DNA of 64,000 bases from Rutstroemia sp. NJR-2017a BVV2 (GCA_002946415.1 NJPS01000043.1:434001-498000); one strand, 5' to 3'; numbered from the stretch's first letter, positions 1-12,779 are shown. Made by a program: numbers and translations. Notes: generated from the sequence alone by a model not told the origin.

Positions 1-1
1 C

Positions 2-1045
2 GACAGCAGTAATACAGACAGTGATGCAGAACATAGGACGACGGGCGGGAAGAGTGTATATCATTCTCGAAGACCTGCTGCTGTTAGCCACGCTGATCAG
101 CCAAGATCCAGCCGTGACAAAAGTCCGGACGATTCTTCGTATGACAGCGATCGACATCGCCCGCGAACTAGCGCGCATGGAAAAAGACCTGCACATGGCG
201 GGAAATCCGTCCCGGGATGGGAACCACAACCATACAATGAAGATGACGATCGCCGCAACGAGAGTCCACCGCGCCACCCGTCGGTGTCTGCGGGAAGCAA
301 ACGACCGGCACACACATCACCTCAGGGCGAGACCAAGAGACCAAGAGAGCAACAACCGCGTACTGCGACTGCCGGGCCAAGCACCTCTGCAGCCAGCACG
401 AGTTCCACGATGAAACCAGTTGAGGTGGACAAGGAAAACGTAGAATGCAGCAACTGTGGGAGGACATGGCACAAGAAACACATAGGCAGAGCACGAGCTC
501 ATTGCAGCAAGGAGTTCTGCCTAAGGCGGCGCGAGCGCCACGATGCTTCCCAGCTCTCCCCAGAACAGATAGCGAAGCTCGAAGCCCGTATGACCGAATT
601 TGCCCAAAAGGACTTCATACGCGAAACCAAACGCCACGACGGCACGACCAAGTACGACTGCAGGGTTTGCCAAGACGGAAAAGACCACAAAACGTACGAG
701 GGAGTACAAAAGCATGTCAGGGATGAACATTTTTGCTTTCAACCTACGATCAAGACGTCAAGTAATCACCCCGCAACGTGCGTGTGCGGGCACCTTTTCC
801 GGACACGACATCAAATGGATTACCATTATGAGAGCGGATCATGTGAGAAGAATCGCTTTGAACTAGTGGATTTGGTGGTCACCTTCGATAAGAATACCCA
901 TAGGCAGTTTTACAGTTGTGCTGGCTGTGGAATAACTGAGGGCGCTGAAGGGCATGAGCTAGAGTATACAAGCAAGCATGTGTTGAAGAATGCGTGTGGA
1001 AAATGTCCGAGTCCCCCTAGGAAAAGGTACAGACATACATCCTAG
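2..1045 (+). CDS. C2H2/CCHC-like zinc-finger protein, 5' end outside window
   Basis: The frame is open from base 2 with no ATG upstream of the zinc-finger region, so the gene runs off the left edge; GTG at 284 is not a credible start. The first ~125 residues are disordered and rich in Ser, Asp, Arg and His. Four Cys/His clusters follow: C-x2-C...C-x4-C near the middle (ECSNCGRTW...HCSKEFC), then CRVC-x14-H-x4-H, then CVCG...H-x3-H, then CAGC...H...C. Spacing is only roughly C2H2, so these may be degenerate fingers. The tail is basic (PRKRYRHTS). A nucleic-acid-binding role is inferred from the clusters alone; I do not recognise the family. The stop is TAG at 1043-1045. Confidence 0.6.
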   Translation, partial: DSSNTDSDAEHRTTGGKSVYHSRRPAAVSHADQPRSSRDKSPDDSSYDSDRHRPRTSAHGKRPAHGGKSVPGWEPQPYNEDDDRRNESPPRHPSVSAGSKRPAHTSPQGETKRPREQQPRTATAGPSTSAASTSSTMKPVEVDKENVECSNCGRTWHKKHIGRARAHCSKEFCLRRRERHDASQLSPEQIAKLEARMTEFAQKDFIRETKRHDGTTKYDCRVCQDGKDHKTYEGVQKHVRDEHFCFQPTIKTSSNHPATCVCGHLFRTRHQMDYHYESGSCEKNRFELVDLVVTFDKNTHRQFYSCAGCGITEGAEGHELEYTSKHVLKNACGKCPSPPRKRYRHTS

Positions 1046-1927
1046 AGAAGACATTGTACTAGATGGCCGATACTAAGGACAACTGTACGTATCGCTTGGA
1101 GCGATACGTTCATAAGGTAGAAATAAATATGGGTTGGCGTTTCGGAATCTTTCATTTTGTCCTCTGAATAGCAGATACATGTAGTTAGAAAATACATTCG
1201 GCGTTTGGCGTCTTGGATACAAGGGCATAAATAGAAATCGATACAGTATTTGTGATTCTCCTATCTATCCTGCATAGAGCAAGTGTCTCTAAACCGTGCC
1301 ATGATCATTGTTCCTACTTTTGCACTTACTGACGATGAGGATCCCGAGCACTGTGCCAGGAAAGTATGAATCTGACTGCCGTAGACCGTTACCGAACCAT
1401 CATCAAGAACTTGCCCTTAACATAGGCGAAGTCTTACTGGTGCTCATTCATAAATTGTATTTTTTCCATTGCCGATTAGCCCACTGGTACTATGGGATAG
1501 AATTTCTGTGCTCTCTAAAGCCCCAACTCGAACTTAGTTATTGTTGTAGCTGCAAAGACTCTTGCGGCACTTGCCACATATCTACCATCTTTGTAGCGAC
1601 CTAACAGAGGAAAAGCGAGTATCTAGAAACCCTTCAAAGATACGGTTCAATTCGAGCAGAAGATGTTATGGGAAGCGGAAAGTGTTTCATATTCATTCAC
1701 CCGCTATGCTATACAAAAACCAGCATAATGAAGCCAACCATATCGACGCCATCACCCAGACCCTACCGCTGATTCTGTCTCTCTAGGTATGCGTAATGAT
1801 GACAGAGCCCCCCACATGCTACCAGGAACGCCTTGCATGAATATAGTGTACTCAAGTATGTACTCAAAAAGAAAGTCATATACCAAATTCTCATACCAAT
1901 CCTTTACTTTATCCTCAGGAAACGTCG
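1046..1927. other. intergenic, no gene seen
   Basis: Between two genes that end towards each other. Only short open frames without coding character; probably the 3' UTRs of both neighbours. Confidence 0.6.
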
Positions 1928-3162
1928 CTAGTGTCGACCATCGTCATCGCTATCTCCGTTGGGCCTTGAACTAGTACTGCCCACTGCGGTGGGACTACTC
2001 TCGCCATCGTAGAGAGGATCGTAATCTTTGCTTCCCGATTTCAATCCGCTGCGTTTTTTACCTTTAGGTGTCGCAGAAGCTTTTGCTTTCACTTTTGCCA
2101 AAACCTCGACATCCTCCTCCTCTTCCCCAGAGTGTATTTCATCGCTGCTTCCGCTTGGGTCAGAATAACGTCCAGATCTCCCTTCGATGAAACTGGCATT
2201 GCTATCATCATCCGGAATCCTCTCATGCTCTTGATTCTGGTTCTTGATGAACGAATCGATAATGTAATACTGCGTCGCGTTCATGATTACCGGGAAAATC
2301 AACATGACGAATATGACCTGTAGCGCCTCATCGCCTTCCGTCCATCGTAATGCCCAGTCTCCAATCCGTGAAATCCAAGGGAGTACTAAGAAGATAATCA
2401 AAACACAAATCTTCATGCCAAGAAGGCCGATAAAATAAATTATGGATTGTTTGAACCACCAAACGGCCGAGGGAGGATGACCATAGTGGCCTGATTGGAT
2501 CGACTCGGGCGGATTGCCAACAGGTGTCATCGCGAAGAGCACTGTGAGAATTCGAAGGAGGAAAATTAGAATAGGAATGCCGATCGTGGTCTAGGGCCAT
2601 ATAGTTAGCAAAAGCTTCTGACAAACAAACGATAGAAGATACTCACATCAATAGCCAAATTCAGCAGGTAGAAACTGCAAGGATTTGGTTTGTATTTCCC
2701 AGAATCATCGACCATCCTTGCCACCACACTGCCCGCATCCAACTTAATACTGAATTGTCCGCTGGATAGCATGCTCATCAAAAGATTCGCAATATGTACC
2801 AGCACGCTTCCAACCACTTGTTTCGAGACGTCGAAGAACCAGATCTTCAGTGGCCGTTGCGGTCTCTCTCTCCATCTTTTATAAACCAACGCCAGCAATG
2901 CAAGTAAACCCAGAGAACCTTGCACGAGTATGGCAAACGGTCCAAGAAGCTGACATTCTCCATTGTCTGGAGCGGAATAAATATCAGCACCGGCACTTGT
3001 CGCGGCGGCAGACATCGAACTAGAGGTGGAGGTGAAGTCGACGAGGTCGACTAAGAGCGCAGAAGTAGCCGTCGCTATCGCAGATGTAACCATAGACGTC
3101 GGAGAAGCATTTTCGAGAAAAGGTGGCGTCGATGTGGGCTCGAAGCCCGGTGGAGGTAGCAT
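1928..3162 (-). CDS. STIMATE/TMEM110-family vacuolar or ER membrane protein
   Basis: Two exons, 3162-2647 and 2590-1928, joined across a 56-bp intron (GTGAGT...CTAG), give 392 residues. After a Ser/Ala/Thr-rich N-terminus of about 70 residues come several membrane segments: LLGPFAILVQGSLGLLALLAL, a helix with KQVVGSVLVHIANLLMSML, then NPCSFYLLNLAID continuing over the splice into TTIGIPILIFLLRILT, then two more hydrophobic helices. The NPCSFYLLNLAIDTT-type segment is typical of STIMATE-like proteins (yeast YPL162C family, animal regulators of ER-plasma membrane contacts). The C-terminal ~110 residues are charged, acidic then Lys-rich, and probably cytosolic. The exact role in fungi is unclear to me. 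The splice junction restores the conserved segment, so the model is firm. Confidence 0.85.
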
Positions 3163-4507
3163 TAGCTGCTTTCTGCGACGAGAAGAGGTAACGCTGGAAA
3201 ATCGCCGAGGATCGTAAGTTGTGTATATTAAGTAAAGGTGTATATTATGTAACTGATTATTTGCGATGGTTGTGTCGTCCTCTATAAGCTAAAGAGTTGG
3301 GTGTGAAAGTATGAGTATGGTGAATAAGTTGGAATGACTTGGGTAGGAAGTGGGTTCAGTCTTAAGGTTATCTTCCGCAGTGACCTCAGAGGCTAGCGGA
3401 CCCTTTTTAGTCTTGGCGTGAGTATCAGAATTGCGGAAAAGGGTAGGCGACAACAATGTCAAGCCGAATAGCAGTACTGAGGTTCGTGGTATGGAGTATA
3501 GAAGAAGGACATTCGAGGACGGTGGTTAAGAAGCTGAGGGGAGGCGGCTATGTTGATGTTGAGAACAGCGAGTGTTTGTTTCCAGACATCTGAGGATTGA
3601 GGCTTTTTGCGGTAGCCTAACCTTAATCCAAATGGCCTAACCCTTATTGGGTCATTATTCCTTGGAAATAAGGGAGAGCGGAGGCAATTGTGGGAATCCT
3701 CAATCCTGGTAGATCGTGAAACTAAAAATGCCGGCAAAATTGAAAATTGAATCATAGCCTGTCTTATCACGTGTAGACATCAGAAGAGAATCAAGTTTCT
3801 CTCCACGTCAAAAGATACTACTTTAAGTTCAATGTCTAGCTATTCCACTCCATAAGCACCTTACGATATGCGACAAAAATATAAATAACATCAGGTTAAA
3901 CCGTTTTGCCGCCACTCTCATTAGCGATCTCGAATCAAAGCAGTCAAGGACATCGAACCACAAAGTACACAACATGAAACACAACCTGTATGATTCCTCG
4001 TCCCAAAGAATCAAACGCAGCACAATACCACAAGGGCATCTAATGTCCGGCAACAATAACCCACTACCGAGGTGCTTGTGAGACATGGTAGTGGGCTAAT
4101 ATCGAAGCTATTCATACACTTTCTATTGTCAAGATATTGGCACTTCCCCATTCCTCCTATTCATGAGAAGCGACTTTAGTCACAGATTGTAAGTGCAGGT
4201 ACAGGCGCAGGTCAACGGATATGAATGCATTCAACAGAGTGTGTATTCAAACGAACGAGAAGATCTCATAGCCATCATCTCATCCCTCAAGCCGAACAAA
4301 AGCTAGCTAGCCATCCCATCACTCCAGATCACACCAACAATGTATCCGGTATAAGCATGCAAGACCTCCCTCAGTAGCGCAACGAACAAGCGACCCCAAC
4401 CAGCTCAGCCAAATTCCATCAAGCAATATCAACCCAACCTCCTGGTATCCTCGAAAGTCTGCTCGCGAACGAACAAAGTCGAAGATCGCGGCGTGGTGTG
4501 GATGTAT
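3163..4507. other. intergenic, no gene seen
   Basis: Upstream of the STIMATE-type gene and downstream of the small Cys-rich gene. Open frames at 3459-3770 and 3829-4086 (minus) show no recognisable domain or splice context. Probably promoter and UTR. Confidence 0.5.
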
Positions 4508-4833
4508 TTATACTGGGCATGTCTGAAGGGTCGTCAGTATGAAGACTTATACTCGAAGAAGAACACAACACGATCGCGACTGGCCCTCTAACGAGATCAT
4601 CTGCAGCTGCGCGCATCACTCGAGCAAGTATTCCTCTTCTGTAGCCACCACATTTCTTCATCCTTTTTGAACAGCGCCAACAACAGGGCAGATGGAGCTT
4701 TAACAGAAAAAAGACCACAACTCACAGCTCCGCACTTCGTGCACGTCTTCGTCCCGTCCGTTGGGAAAGGCTCTCCACAAGAACACTGTCCCTTCTCATG
4801 ACCATCAACGAGGTTCTTGATCTGTGCTTGCAT
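4508..4833 (-). CDS. putative 40-residue Cys-rich (zinc-ribbon-like) protein
   Basis: Exon 1 (4833-4726) starts at ATG and encodes a hydrophilic peptide with C-x-C at residues 17-19 and C-x2-C at 31-34. A good donor, GTGAGT, follows at 4725. The best acceptor I find is CTTCAG at 4523, preceded by a CTGAC branch site, giving a 203-bp intron and a last exon of 15 nt that adds TCPV and a stop. The final motif CTKCGATCPV then carries a fifth cysteine. The pattern could bind one zinc ion. The intron is longer than most here and the product is very short, so the model is tentative. Without splicing, the frame continues to 4597 with no Cys pattern. Confidence 0.35.
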
Positions 4834-6067
4834 GTTGACTGATTTCCTTCGATATCGTTTGCTTCACTCGAGACTATTGCTTCATATGATTTCGAGATTT
4901 TATATCGTGTAGTTCGTAGCTCTCCGTCTCGCTGTACAGTATAAAACAACAACTCGTCAAGCGGGGTAAGCACCACCCACCAGCTCCATCTAAATATCAA
5001 AAAACCAGCAGTTCCATCCCTCCAAGGCAACCAATAGCAGTCAAAACTATTGTAATGCGGGGATAACACCTGCATAAAACATCAATGCAGAGCTCCAGAG
5101 ATAAGATATGCAGAGTTAGGCAGCCAATTACCACGCAGCACGTGGACGCCACATTTCTGGAGATGAGCATGCTCTGTACGTGTGACTTGCTTATGAAAGT
5201 CTAATACAGTTCCTTCATACTGCGTGATTCATGTTTCGGCGTTAGCAGGTTTGGCAGGAACAGTTCTATGGCAGCCTTAAAAAAACTACGGCATATTAAG
5301 CAGAAATAAGGCGGATATCGGTGAACACAAGCCGGCGCAACTCCTCGGTGATACGAATATTGCGTGGTGTAAAGTAGGACATGGCGTAGCGAGTGCAGTG
5401 CAGAGGGTAGAGTTGATCTGGGAGTAGAATAAGGTAGCTAGTGAGGCACTACTACTGTTGCAATTTGCATTATCATAGCACGGCGTAACACAGCCATAGC
5501 CAAAGCGACAGCTAATCCGCCAATATTGATGCCGAGTAAACGAAGGCATACTCGACTACCATCAGCCAGCCTGATTTCCCTATCTCCGTAAATATCATGA
5601 TTGGCTTCCTTCCCCTAGTATTTGCATTTCCGCTTTCCGTATGTGAAAGAGTAGGAGAGAATAGTAGAACTAAAGAAAGTGAAAGTCGAAAAGAAGAAAA
5701 AAGAAGAGAAAAAAACTAGTAAAATAACCAAAGACAGGCTTCCTCTCTCCAAAAACAACACCACTTAACGCCTCGAAATCAGTCCCCGCACAATAGCAAG
5801 GAAAGAGGTATTACGCCTTTCCTCTCCGGATTCCCCACGTACTTCCACGTGTTGATATTTCCCTTCCTTGCCATGCATAGTTGTTTTTGTAATAGTAGGA
5901 GATTTCGTTGTTGCAATAGGTGCAGAATGCGTGCGTCGTGTACCCTTCATTCTCTTATTCCTAACATCCTCCGGTGAATGATTCCCAACCCTGGATGACG
6001 GGCCCATAGACGCTGTAGACCGTGTATTAGATACTGCGTTTGGGCGAGTTATGGGCCCGTCAGATTG
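4834..6067. other. intergenic, no gene seen
   Basis: Contains the probable promoter of the small Cys-rich gene (reading left) and the 3' side of the SF3B6 gene. A minus-strand frame at 5765-6007 is basic and without domains; it lies just past the SF3B6 stop and is probably 3' UTR. Confidence 0.5.
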
Positions 6068-6804
6068 TTATTCGACACCATGAGCAGCTTTGAGCTGCTC
6101 TAAACTTTCCTTGCGAGCGGCAATGCTTTCCGAAGTATTCGAGGCTTGGCGCATCTTCTCTGGTTGATGGTAAAGTACTGTTCGCCCCATTAGGACTACT
6201 ATTCAGATGCTGAAGATGAAATTGAAACACCTACCGACTAAATATCTATTTTGGAAATTGAAACCATTCAGTTTGTCGCATGCCGCCTTGGAATCCGTGA
6301 CGTCCTCGTAGACTACAAATGCTGTGCCTTTGGTGTTCGCTGCGATGCCTTGGCGAATTTGTCTAAGTACTGGTTAGCCAAGGATCAGTGCATCCACGCT
6401 TTTCATCTCTGCTCGTCGTCCTTTCAAGACCGGCGTCCAAATCCAGGTTCCATCCATCTATCGGGGCGTACGTACCTAATGGCACCGAATTTACCGAACA
6501 AGTCGAAGAGTTCTTCCGGCGTTACGTTGTAGCTATTGATCCCAATCAGTTCTGTTCACACCCTTGTCCTCAAAAGCTCGTCGCTGTCCAGATCTCGATA
6601 GCCGTCATATCTCGCTCTCCTGCACCAATCGACGCACCTTAGATTCTTGACGAACAAAGCTCTGGAAGAAGAAACAAATTAGCCATCACACCTCACTTTT
6701 CGCAGGCATGGTCACATCTCATGCGATCAAATGCAGGTACCGCAGTAGGACGAAAGAAAGACATACCGGTTAACCTCAGGAGCAAGTTTCCCACCGCGAT
6801 TCAT
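6068..6804 (-). CDS. splicing factor 3b subunit 6 (p14, branch-site RRM protein)
   Basis: Five exons: 6804-6767, 6661-6638, 6532-6476, 6362-6235 and 6177-6068 (38, 24, 57, 128 and 110 nt). They join in frame to 118 residues; introns are 105, 105, 113 and 57 bp. The protein starts [13 protein letters not shown] and is a single RRM: RNP2 is ALFVKNLS, RNP1 is [10 protein letters not shown], followed by [22 protein letters not shown], which matches SF3B6 nearly word for word. SF3B6 is the U2 snRNP SF3b subunit that contacts the branch-point adenosine. Human SF3B6 is 125 residues, so the length fits. The second exon is only 24 nt. No exon is long enough to stand out in an ORF scan. I am sure of the identity. 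Confidence 0.95.
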
Positions 6805-7753
6805 AGCTTGGCTACAAATTCTCTTCCTTCAATGGTAATTCCGCGTCGAGGTTTAGATAATGATCGAGAGTGAGTATGTAAGTTGATGCGAAAAAAATGT
6901 CGCGAATGGTAGCATGTAATCGGAGGGGTGTACCGGCAGCAAGCCTTCTTTCTTTCAATGTTGAATCAAATTAAGCTAGTCTTTTACTGGAATAGTGTGT
7001 ATTTCTGCCTTCGCGAAATTTGGTAGTCGGTTCGGTGAAGGCTGAAATTGATCCGAAATTGATAAGATAAGAAGAGCAAGATCTCTGAGCAACAGCTGGA
7101 ACAATATGTACTGTAGAAAACGAAAGGAGCATCGAAGCAACGAGAATAAATATAGGGAGAAGTATCTTACCAATAGATTCAGAGTTAGTATAGAGGGTGG
7201 TTCTCATCTTCGGTGGCTAGGCCCAGAGATAAGGCCAGCACGCCACTACTAGCACTTAGTCGAGCCATGTTAGTTTTGTAAGAGGAAAATGCCTTTTGAA
7301 ATATTGCAATTATAGGAATTTATTCAACAGCCTTCATCGCCGTATCAACATCTGATGTCAAGTCTATTATATTATCCACTTGTGTATCATGTATTTCGGA
7401 GTCTATATCCGACTACTCGGCATGTTTCCGATGCATTTCTTTAAAAATAAAGGTCTTGTTGCCCCTCACTCCGCGTAGGCGTATGTTGACCTACGAAGTT
7501 GCCACTCAACCAATATGAGGCTGATCCTACGGCCTCCTCTCCTACTGGCAATGGGTTTTCCTTCACATGATCCCGGCCTGATATTTACCCTTACGTGTCA
7601 ACCGCAGCCTAACACGAGGAAGATGACATGCAGTGGGCGTTGGGGCGAACATGCAAACCAATGCGAGATGGAGGATCCACAAACTCGTACAAGATAGACG
7701 TGAAATTCACGTATAATGAGTTCTTCCCAGTCGACAGACCCGATAAAGGGAGC
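6805..7753. other. intergenic, no gene seen
   Basis: Promoter side of the SF3B6 gene and 3' side of the Zn2Cys6 gene. Short open frames at 6971-7207 (minus) and 7515-7697 (plus) show no domain. Confidence 0.5.
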
Positions 7754-9689
7754 TCACCATCGGTAGAAGATTTCCCTAAATATTTCTTTTCCATCCATTG
7801 TCCCATTCTTCAGATAACCACAGACGTACATGGACCTGTCCTCGTCGAGTACGGCTTTGGCTCCAGTAATGGTAAATCTTCTCTCTGCCGGAACCCATCC
7901 ATCTTCATCAGCCCACTCCTCTTCCATGTCCCTACCGAACCTAGCGACCATGGAAGCTCCTACCGCATCCCACATACCTTCTCTGTAGCCGTGATTGGTA
8001 GAGAGCATTTCAATAGCTTGATCTCTCAGGACCCTGTTCCGGCAATGGAAGCCAACAACAGCTACAAAGAGCACTACCCCAAAGTCGAGGTGATACTTGC
8101 CTTGGCCTTGGAACAACTGTGTGCGAATTTTTGACGCGTAGTGCATAATCATCTCGAATTGTGGATAAAATTGATCCCAATCAATCTCGTTAATGGCAAA
8201 GACACTGCGGATTTGTACTAGCATTCCAAGACTTTGCAATTTCAGTAGACATGAAGCGAAAAACTCCCGTGAATCGGAAGGGGCCTCCATTCCTTGCACT
8301 AGCAGTGGTGATGCTACACTTTCCCATCGCATGATATCGTCACAAAACGTAGCACATTCTTGCCTAAGTTCCGGACTGGAAACTAGAATAACAGCGGCGT
8401 CAAGCCACGAGCAATTCACATTTTTCAAGTCCAACTCCTCATTGTCCACATCAACCCCTATCCGACCCTCTTGCTGTTTTCCCAGCATAGTTCTTCGTGC
8501 AAGCGAAATCCAGTGTACGTTTCGTCTTAGCATAAGCTGCCACCAGTCGTAAGCTTCTTGAAGGTTTGAGAACTTGGAAGGCATAAATCGAAGCGCGTGA
8601 GTCAGATCATCTATCCGTTCCCGATGGAGGTCTAAGGCTTGAGTATCAATAACACCAATAACTTGAAGGCTAAGATCCGAAAATGCCCTGCAAAGATCAT
8701 CATCGATGGACGCATCTTGTTGGCAGCGAAAAGGCGAGTAGGACTTGTTCTCCGGGTCGAAGAAATTTCGATACAGGAGCTTCTCGCCGCTAGATGCATG
8801 GGCGGCGGCAGTTGCGAAATGACCTAACATGGCTTCAATCGTGTACACAAGTAAGCAGGCAACAAGTGCTTTGCGAGGGCTGTACGAGCTGCCATTTAGT
8901 GATTGCCTCATCCAACTTAGAGCTTTGGCGTATGACTGAAGAGCATACTGGCGATGCTGGTATGCTTCTGCTGCACTCACAGTCTGTGCCTTACTTATAG
9001 CACCCAGAGCTACGAGAGCCTGGCTGACGAACGCTTCATTTTCACTTACTTGTGGGATTTGCCGATCCCAGAAAGGTCTATTGAACAATCTAGCTATTTC
9101 AGCCACCGAGGTCTCGCAATAATACCGGAAATAGCGACCATCCTGTTCAGATAATAAGGCCGGGCCGTTATATATCGCTGGGCGTAATGCTGCGGACTTT
9201 GAGGGGAGCCTGCTCATAGCATTCCCACTATCTTGGTACCATGAATCCTTTTGACGACCGGTGTTCGAATAGCCCTCGCATTGAATATTCGTCTTCTGGC
9301 AACGAAGACAGACCGGCTTCGTCTCCTAGTTTCGTCAATTGGATTCAAATCAAGTTTTCGAAGTATGCCGCAGAAGGCACCACAGCCATGAATGGTTGGG
9401 AACATACGTACATCGCATTTGATTCGGCGTACCCTGCGTTACTCGGATTAGCTTTTGCCATGGAGAAAGTATAGATTAATGGACGGGTGGATTTTTAATA
9501 TGCCAGCGAATCGAAACAGTTCTCATACCTGCACGTTAAGCACCCTGTTTTGACTTTCGAATGTTTTGCTCGGGTCCTCCTTCCTACGTCCGCTGCGCAA
9601 GTGCCATTATTCGGTGTTGCCTTTTTGGGAACCTGGTGCTCAAGCCCAGATTGAGCAGTCATGAACTTCGACAGGCGGAAAGGCTTCAT
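7754..9689 (-). CDS. Zn2Cys6 fungal transcription factor
   Basis: Three exons, 9689-9529, 9433-9412 and 9325-7754, give 584 residues. The binuclear zinc cluster is spread over all three: CLTC in exon 1 (Cys50, 53), VRRIKCD in exon 2 (Cys60), and ETKPVCLRC-x6-C in exon 3 (Cys67, 70, 77). The spacing C-x2-C-x6-C-x6-C-x2-C-x6-C is exactly that of the Gal4-type cluster. A basic run (RRTRAKHSKVKTG) precedes it. The rest is a mostly helical regulatory region with LVYTIEAMLGHFATAAAHASSGEKLL, typical of the fungal-specific C-terminal regulatory domain. The middle exon is 22 nt. The start is the first ATG in frame; another in-frame ATG nine codons later is possible. The target genes cannot be told, as no metabolic cluster adjoins it. 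Confidence 0.9.
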
Positions 9690-12600
9690 GGTTACCGCTC
9701 TGTTGTCGCAACATTATCAGGCATATCGACTTCTTACGAGCTCATATAGACGAACATGTAGTGTATCGATGTGTGTCGAGAGGAACAAATTCAGCAGCGG
9801 CCATGGGAATTTTAAGAAGCTCAAGAGGTGCGCGATTGGCCAAGTTCCCATGTTCTGGCAGGCTATATTTGGCATGAAATATGGCGCTATGCCGGTACTC
9901 CCTCCCGAGTCCCAACTGTAATCATCTGGTGGGGAACATTAATCAAGCAGACACGCGGCCGAGTTTGGTCATGGCACACCAAAACCCTACCTAGAATTTA
10001 TATTTTTCCATCAACTTTCGTAATAATTGTATAGTTTTAATAAAAACTACAGGAAATAGTGAGAATAACTCAAAGATCCCTTTACTAATGTTTTATATAT
10101 TTTGAGTGAGAATTGTACTACTAATTACTTCCTCTAGAAAAGGCCTAAACTAGGGATTATAGGGGAGGAAGAGCCTAAAACCTCGCCTAAAATTTTTGGT
10201 GTGCCATGACTAAACTCGGCTGCGTGGTAGAAAAGAGCGTAAGATTCACCTGAGTCACGCCGCAATACATTTTACTCACCTGAGGTCCTTCTGCTGAGAC
10301 TCTGATCTTTCACTGTTTATAAAACAAGCTCGAAACGGCTCGACATACTTGGAGTGTATACATGGCTTTCGATGTCAACTCTACTGGAATTGCACACGAC
10401 GGAGTGTCATGCAAGCTGACATGATGTCAGACTTCAGAGCTGTGTAACAGTGTAACTGATCCTGTTCCCGCTAGATTACAGCTAATGTGGACTAAAGGGC
10501 GTGATGAAGAATTGCGAGGTTGCGTTTTGGAGGGATGCACCGCATTCTGCTCAAAGCATCCAGTTGTGCATATGCATATTGGCCAAGTAGTGGTGATATC
10601 TGACTCTTCACCGTCTACTCGAAGCTCACAATTCGCCCTCCAATACAGTTCCTCTGTGGCACCAACAGATAAGGCGGTTGAACAGTATGCATGAGTCTTT
10701 CGAAGAGTGATGAGCTTCGAATCGAGTCCATCTTCGGCGCAAAGACATTGTCCTCAGCGGGAGTTTTAGATCCTTCCATTTACGTTGTGCTTCGGAAATC
10801 CGCGGTTATTTGCGACCTCCCTAGCATATTCGTCCCGTCCACAACATTTCGTCGGCCCCTGGACATTTCCAAGGAAGAATACGCATGCTGCTTGGACTTC
10901 AAAACGGCTGATAATGTAGGACTGCAGTCCAGACATAAAGGGTGCCTGCAGTCTAGATCATGGTTGTCAATACAGTATCAGCTTTTAGCACCCTCCATTG
11001 CATCCGGAATCCGCTTAGTGACAAATTATCTCCACCACTTGTTTACGTCTTGCATGAGCCCTTTCACCAATGGTATCGAGTTTCACGACGCAAATGACAA
11101 CACGCGTGGAAATAGGCAACAACTTAATATACCAAAACTACCCCGCCATAGAGCTTGAGTCTGATTTTCCCCCCATTCACCAACGATTGGGATTCTCCCC
11201 AAAAGCTTCCTCGCCCTGAGTTCTCCTATCTCCGCAAGCTATACAGAGAAGATCCAGGGACAGAATTCACAAAGCATTGCCTACTTCTGGTTTCTAGGCA
11301 CTGCATGCGAACCTAAATGGCAGATATCACACCTAGCGATGATGAGGTGTCGCGCAGACTTTGTGCCCTATGAGCAACGACGAGGATTTTACAGGGAGCT
11401 CGGCTTGAAAAAGCTGGAGCTGGAGTCCGGATTCTGATTAAGCTGATGTGTTGCTTCTAAATAGAAGGATCTTATATAGAGACACACTCAGACAGACGAC
11501 CAAGTCCAGAGCAAACTACGTTCGCTCATGCCTTTGAGCACAAGAATAGACCAAATCCAGGCGTCATTCCGCTTGCTACGCATCTCGAACGGTTGCGTCT
11601 AAGTACCATCAACTTCTTCCGCCCCCGAGTAACATCTATGTCTGGACACACGGCAGGTACACTTCGGACGATCCTCGTGAATGAATGGAATGAGGTCAAT
11701 GTTCCAGCACATCACACACATAGCCATGTAATCGCGCTTTTAGGCGTCGTGTTCGATCATTTAAGACGGTATTGTAGCTTTTATTATTTCCTATAGACTC
11801 GAAAATCACTACTCTCGTTCCTTTCCGAGGAATTATATTGTCGCGTGCTTAGTATATACCGCGGTCATAACTGGTTATGCAAGATCATAGACTACGCGAT
11901 GGTTACACTCATGAATACTGGCAGGAGATTGACCGCAAAGTAACATTCTTTAAGGGAGTCCTAGAGTCATACATCCTACAGAGAATATTTTTTGAATGCG
12001 AAGGATCTAGTATGATCGGTTAGGAGAGCTCCGGATATTCACGACGTCTCGTAACATCTCTCTTATCAATCCTTGCTCTTCCAGCAACACAAAGCAGATA
12101 GCTCTCACCGGTTCGTATGATCGAACTTCAAGCAGGATGTGAACTCATCCCATATCCAGCCTCACGTCGAGTGAGAACAAGGAAACCAGTAGTTTGGTTG
12201 AAATCTAGAAATTTAGCTCCACACACAAGTGTGTTGAAGTAATATAGTCTTTATTTCCCTTATGCAGATTAAATTGGGGGAATGTGTTCTTCATCAGCGC
12301 GGCATCGACTGTCCGCATACCACAATCTTTTGGCATCATCGTTTTTCTTTCCTCTTTTGAGTTTTACCGATCCTGGGCCATCCAGCTTGAAGTTCTACGA
12401 ACCGACCGCATCCCATACTTTGACCAAAGATATAAATGCTCAGCCACCATTCTCCTAAAAGGGATTTTGCTGGGCCTAATCTAGTCAGAATAATCTGAAA
12501 GGGCCCGTAAACGGGTCCATAAGCGTGATTACAGGCCTTGCCGCCGACCTCGCAAAGCGAAAGCAACGTATACCGGCACAAGAAAAGGAAAACACCAATA

Positions 12601-12779
12601 TTCCAAAGGTCCAAAAATTGGCCCGCACAGTAATTTTTCACCAACAATCGTCATCTCTCAGCTAAGCTTCAGGCCCCACAAGACAACATACAAATGCCTA
12701 CTAAACCACGAAGTATTTCTGTCCATGCAGCTCCTTGGGTGTTGAGCGGCAAACTTGTGGACTTTCTCATATTACAAAC
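9690..12779. other. 3.1-kb gene-poor stretch
   Basis: No convincing gene. Small unrelated frames occur (10485-10694, 10691-11158, 11593-11796, 12336-12647). A plus-strand frame without ATG at about 11470-11796 reads smoothly (…HLERLRLSTINFFRPR…) and may be a gene relic. 10020-10200 is AT-rich. Whether this is decayed coding DNA cannot be settled by eye. Confidence 0.4.
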
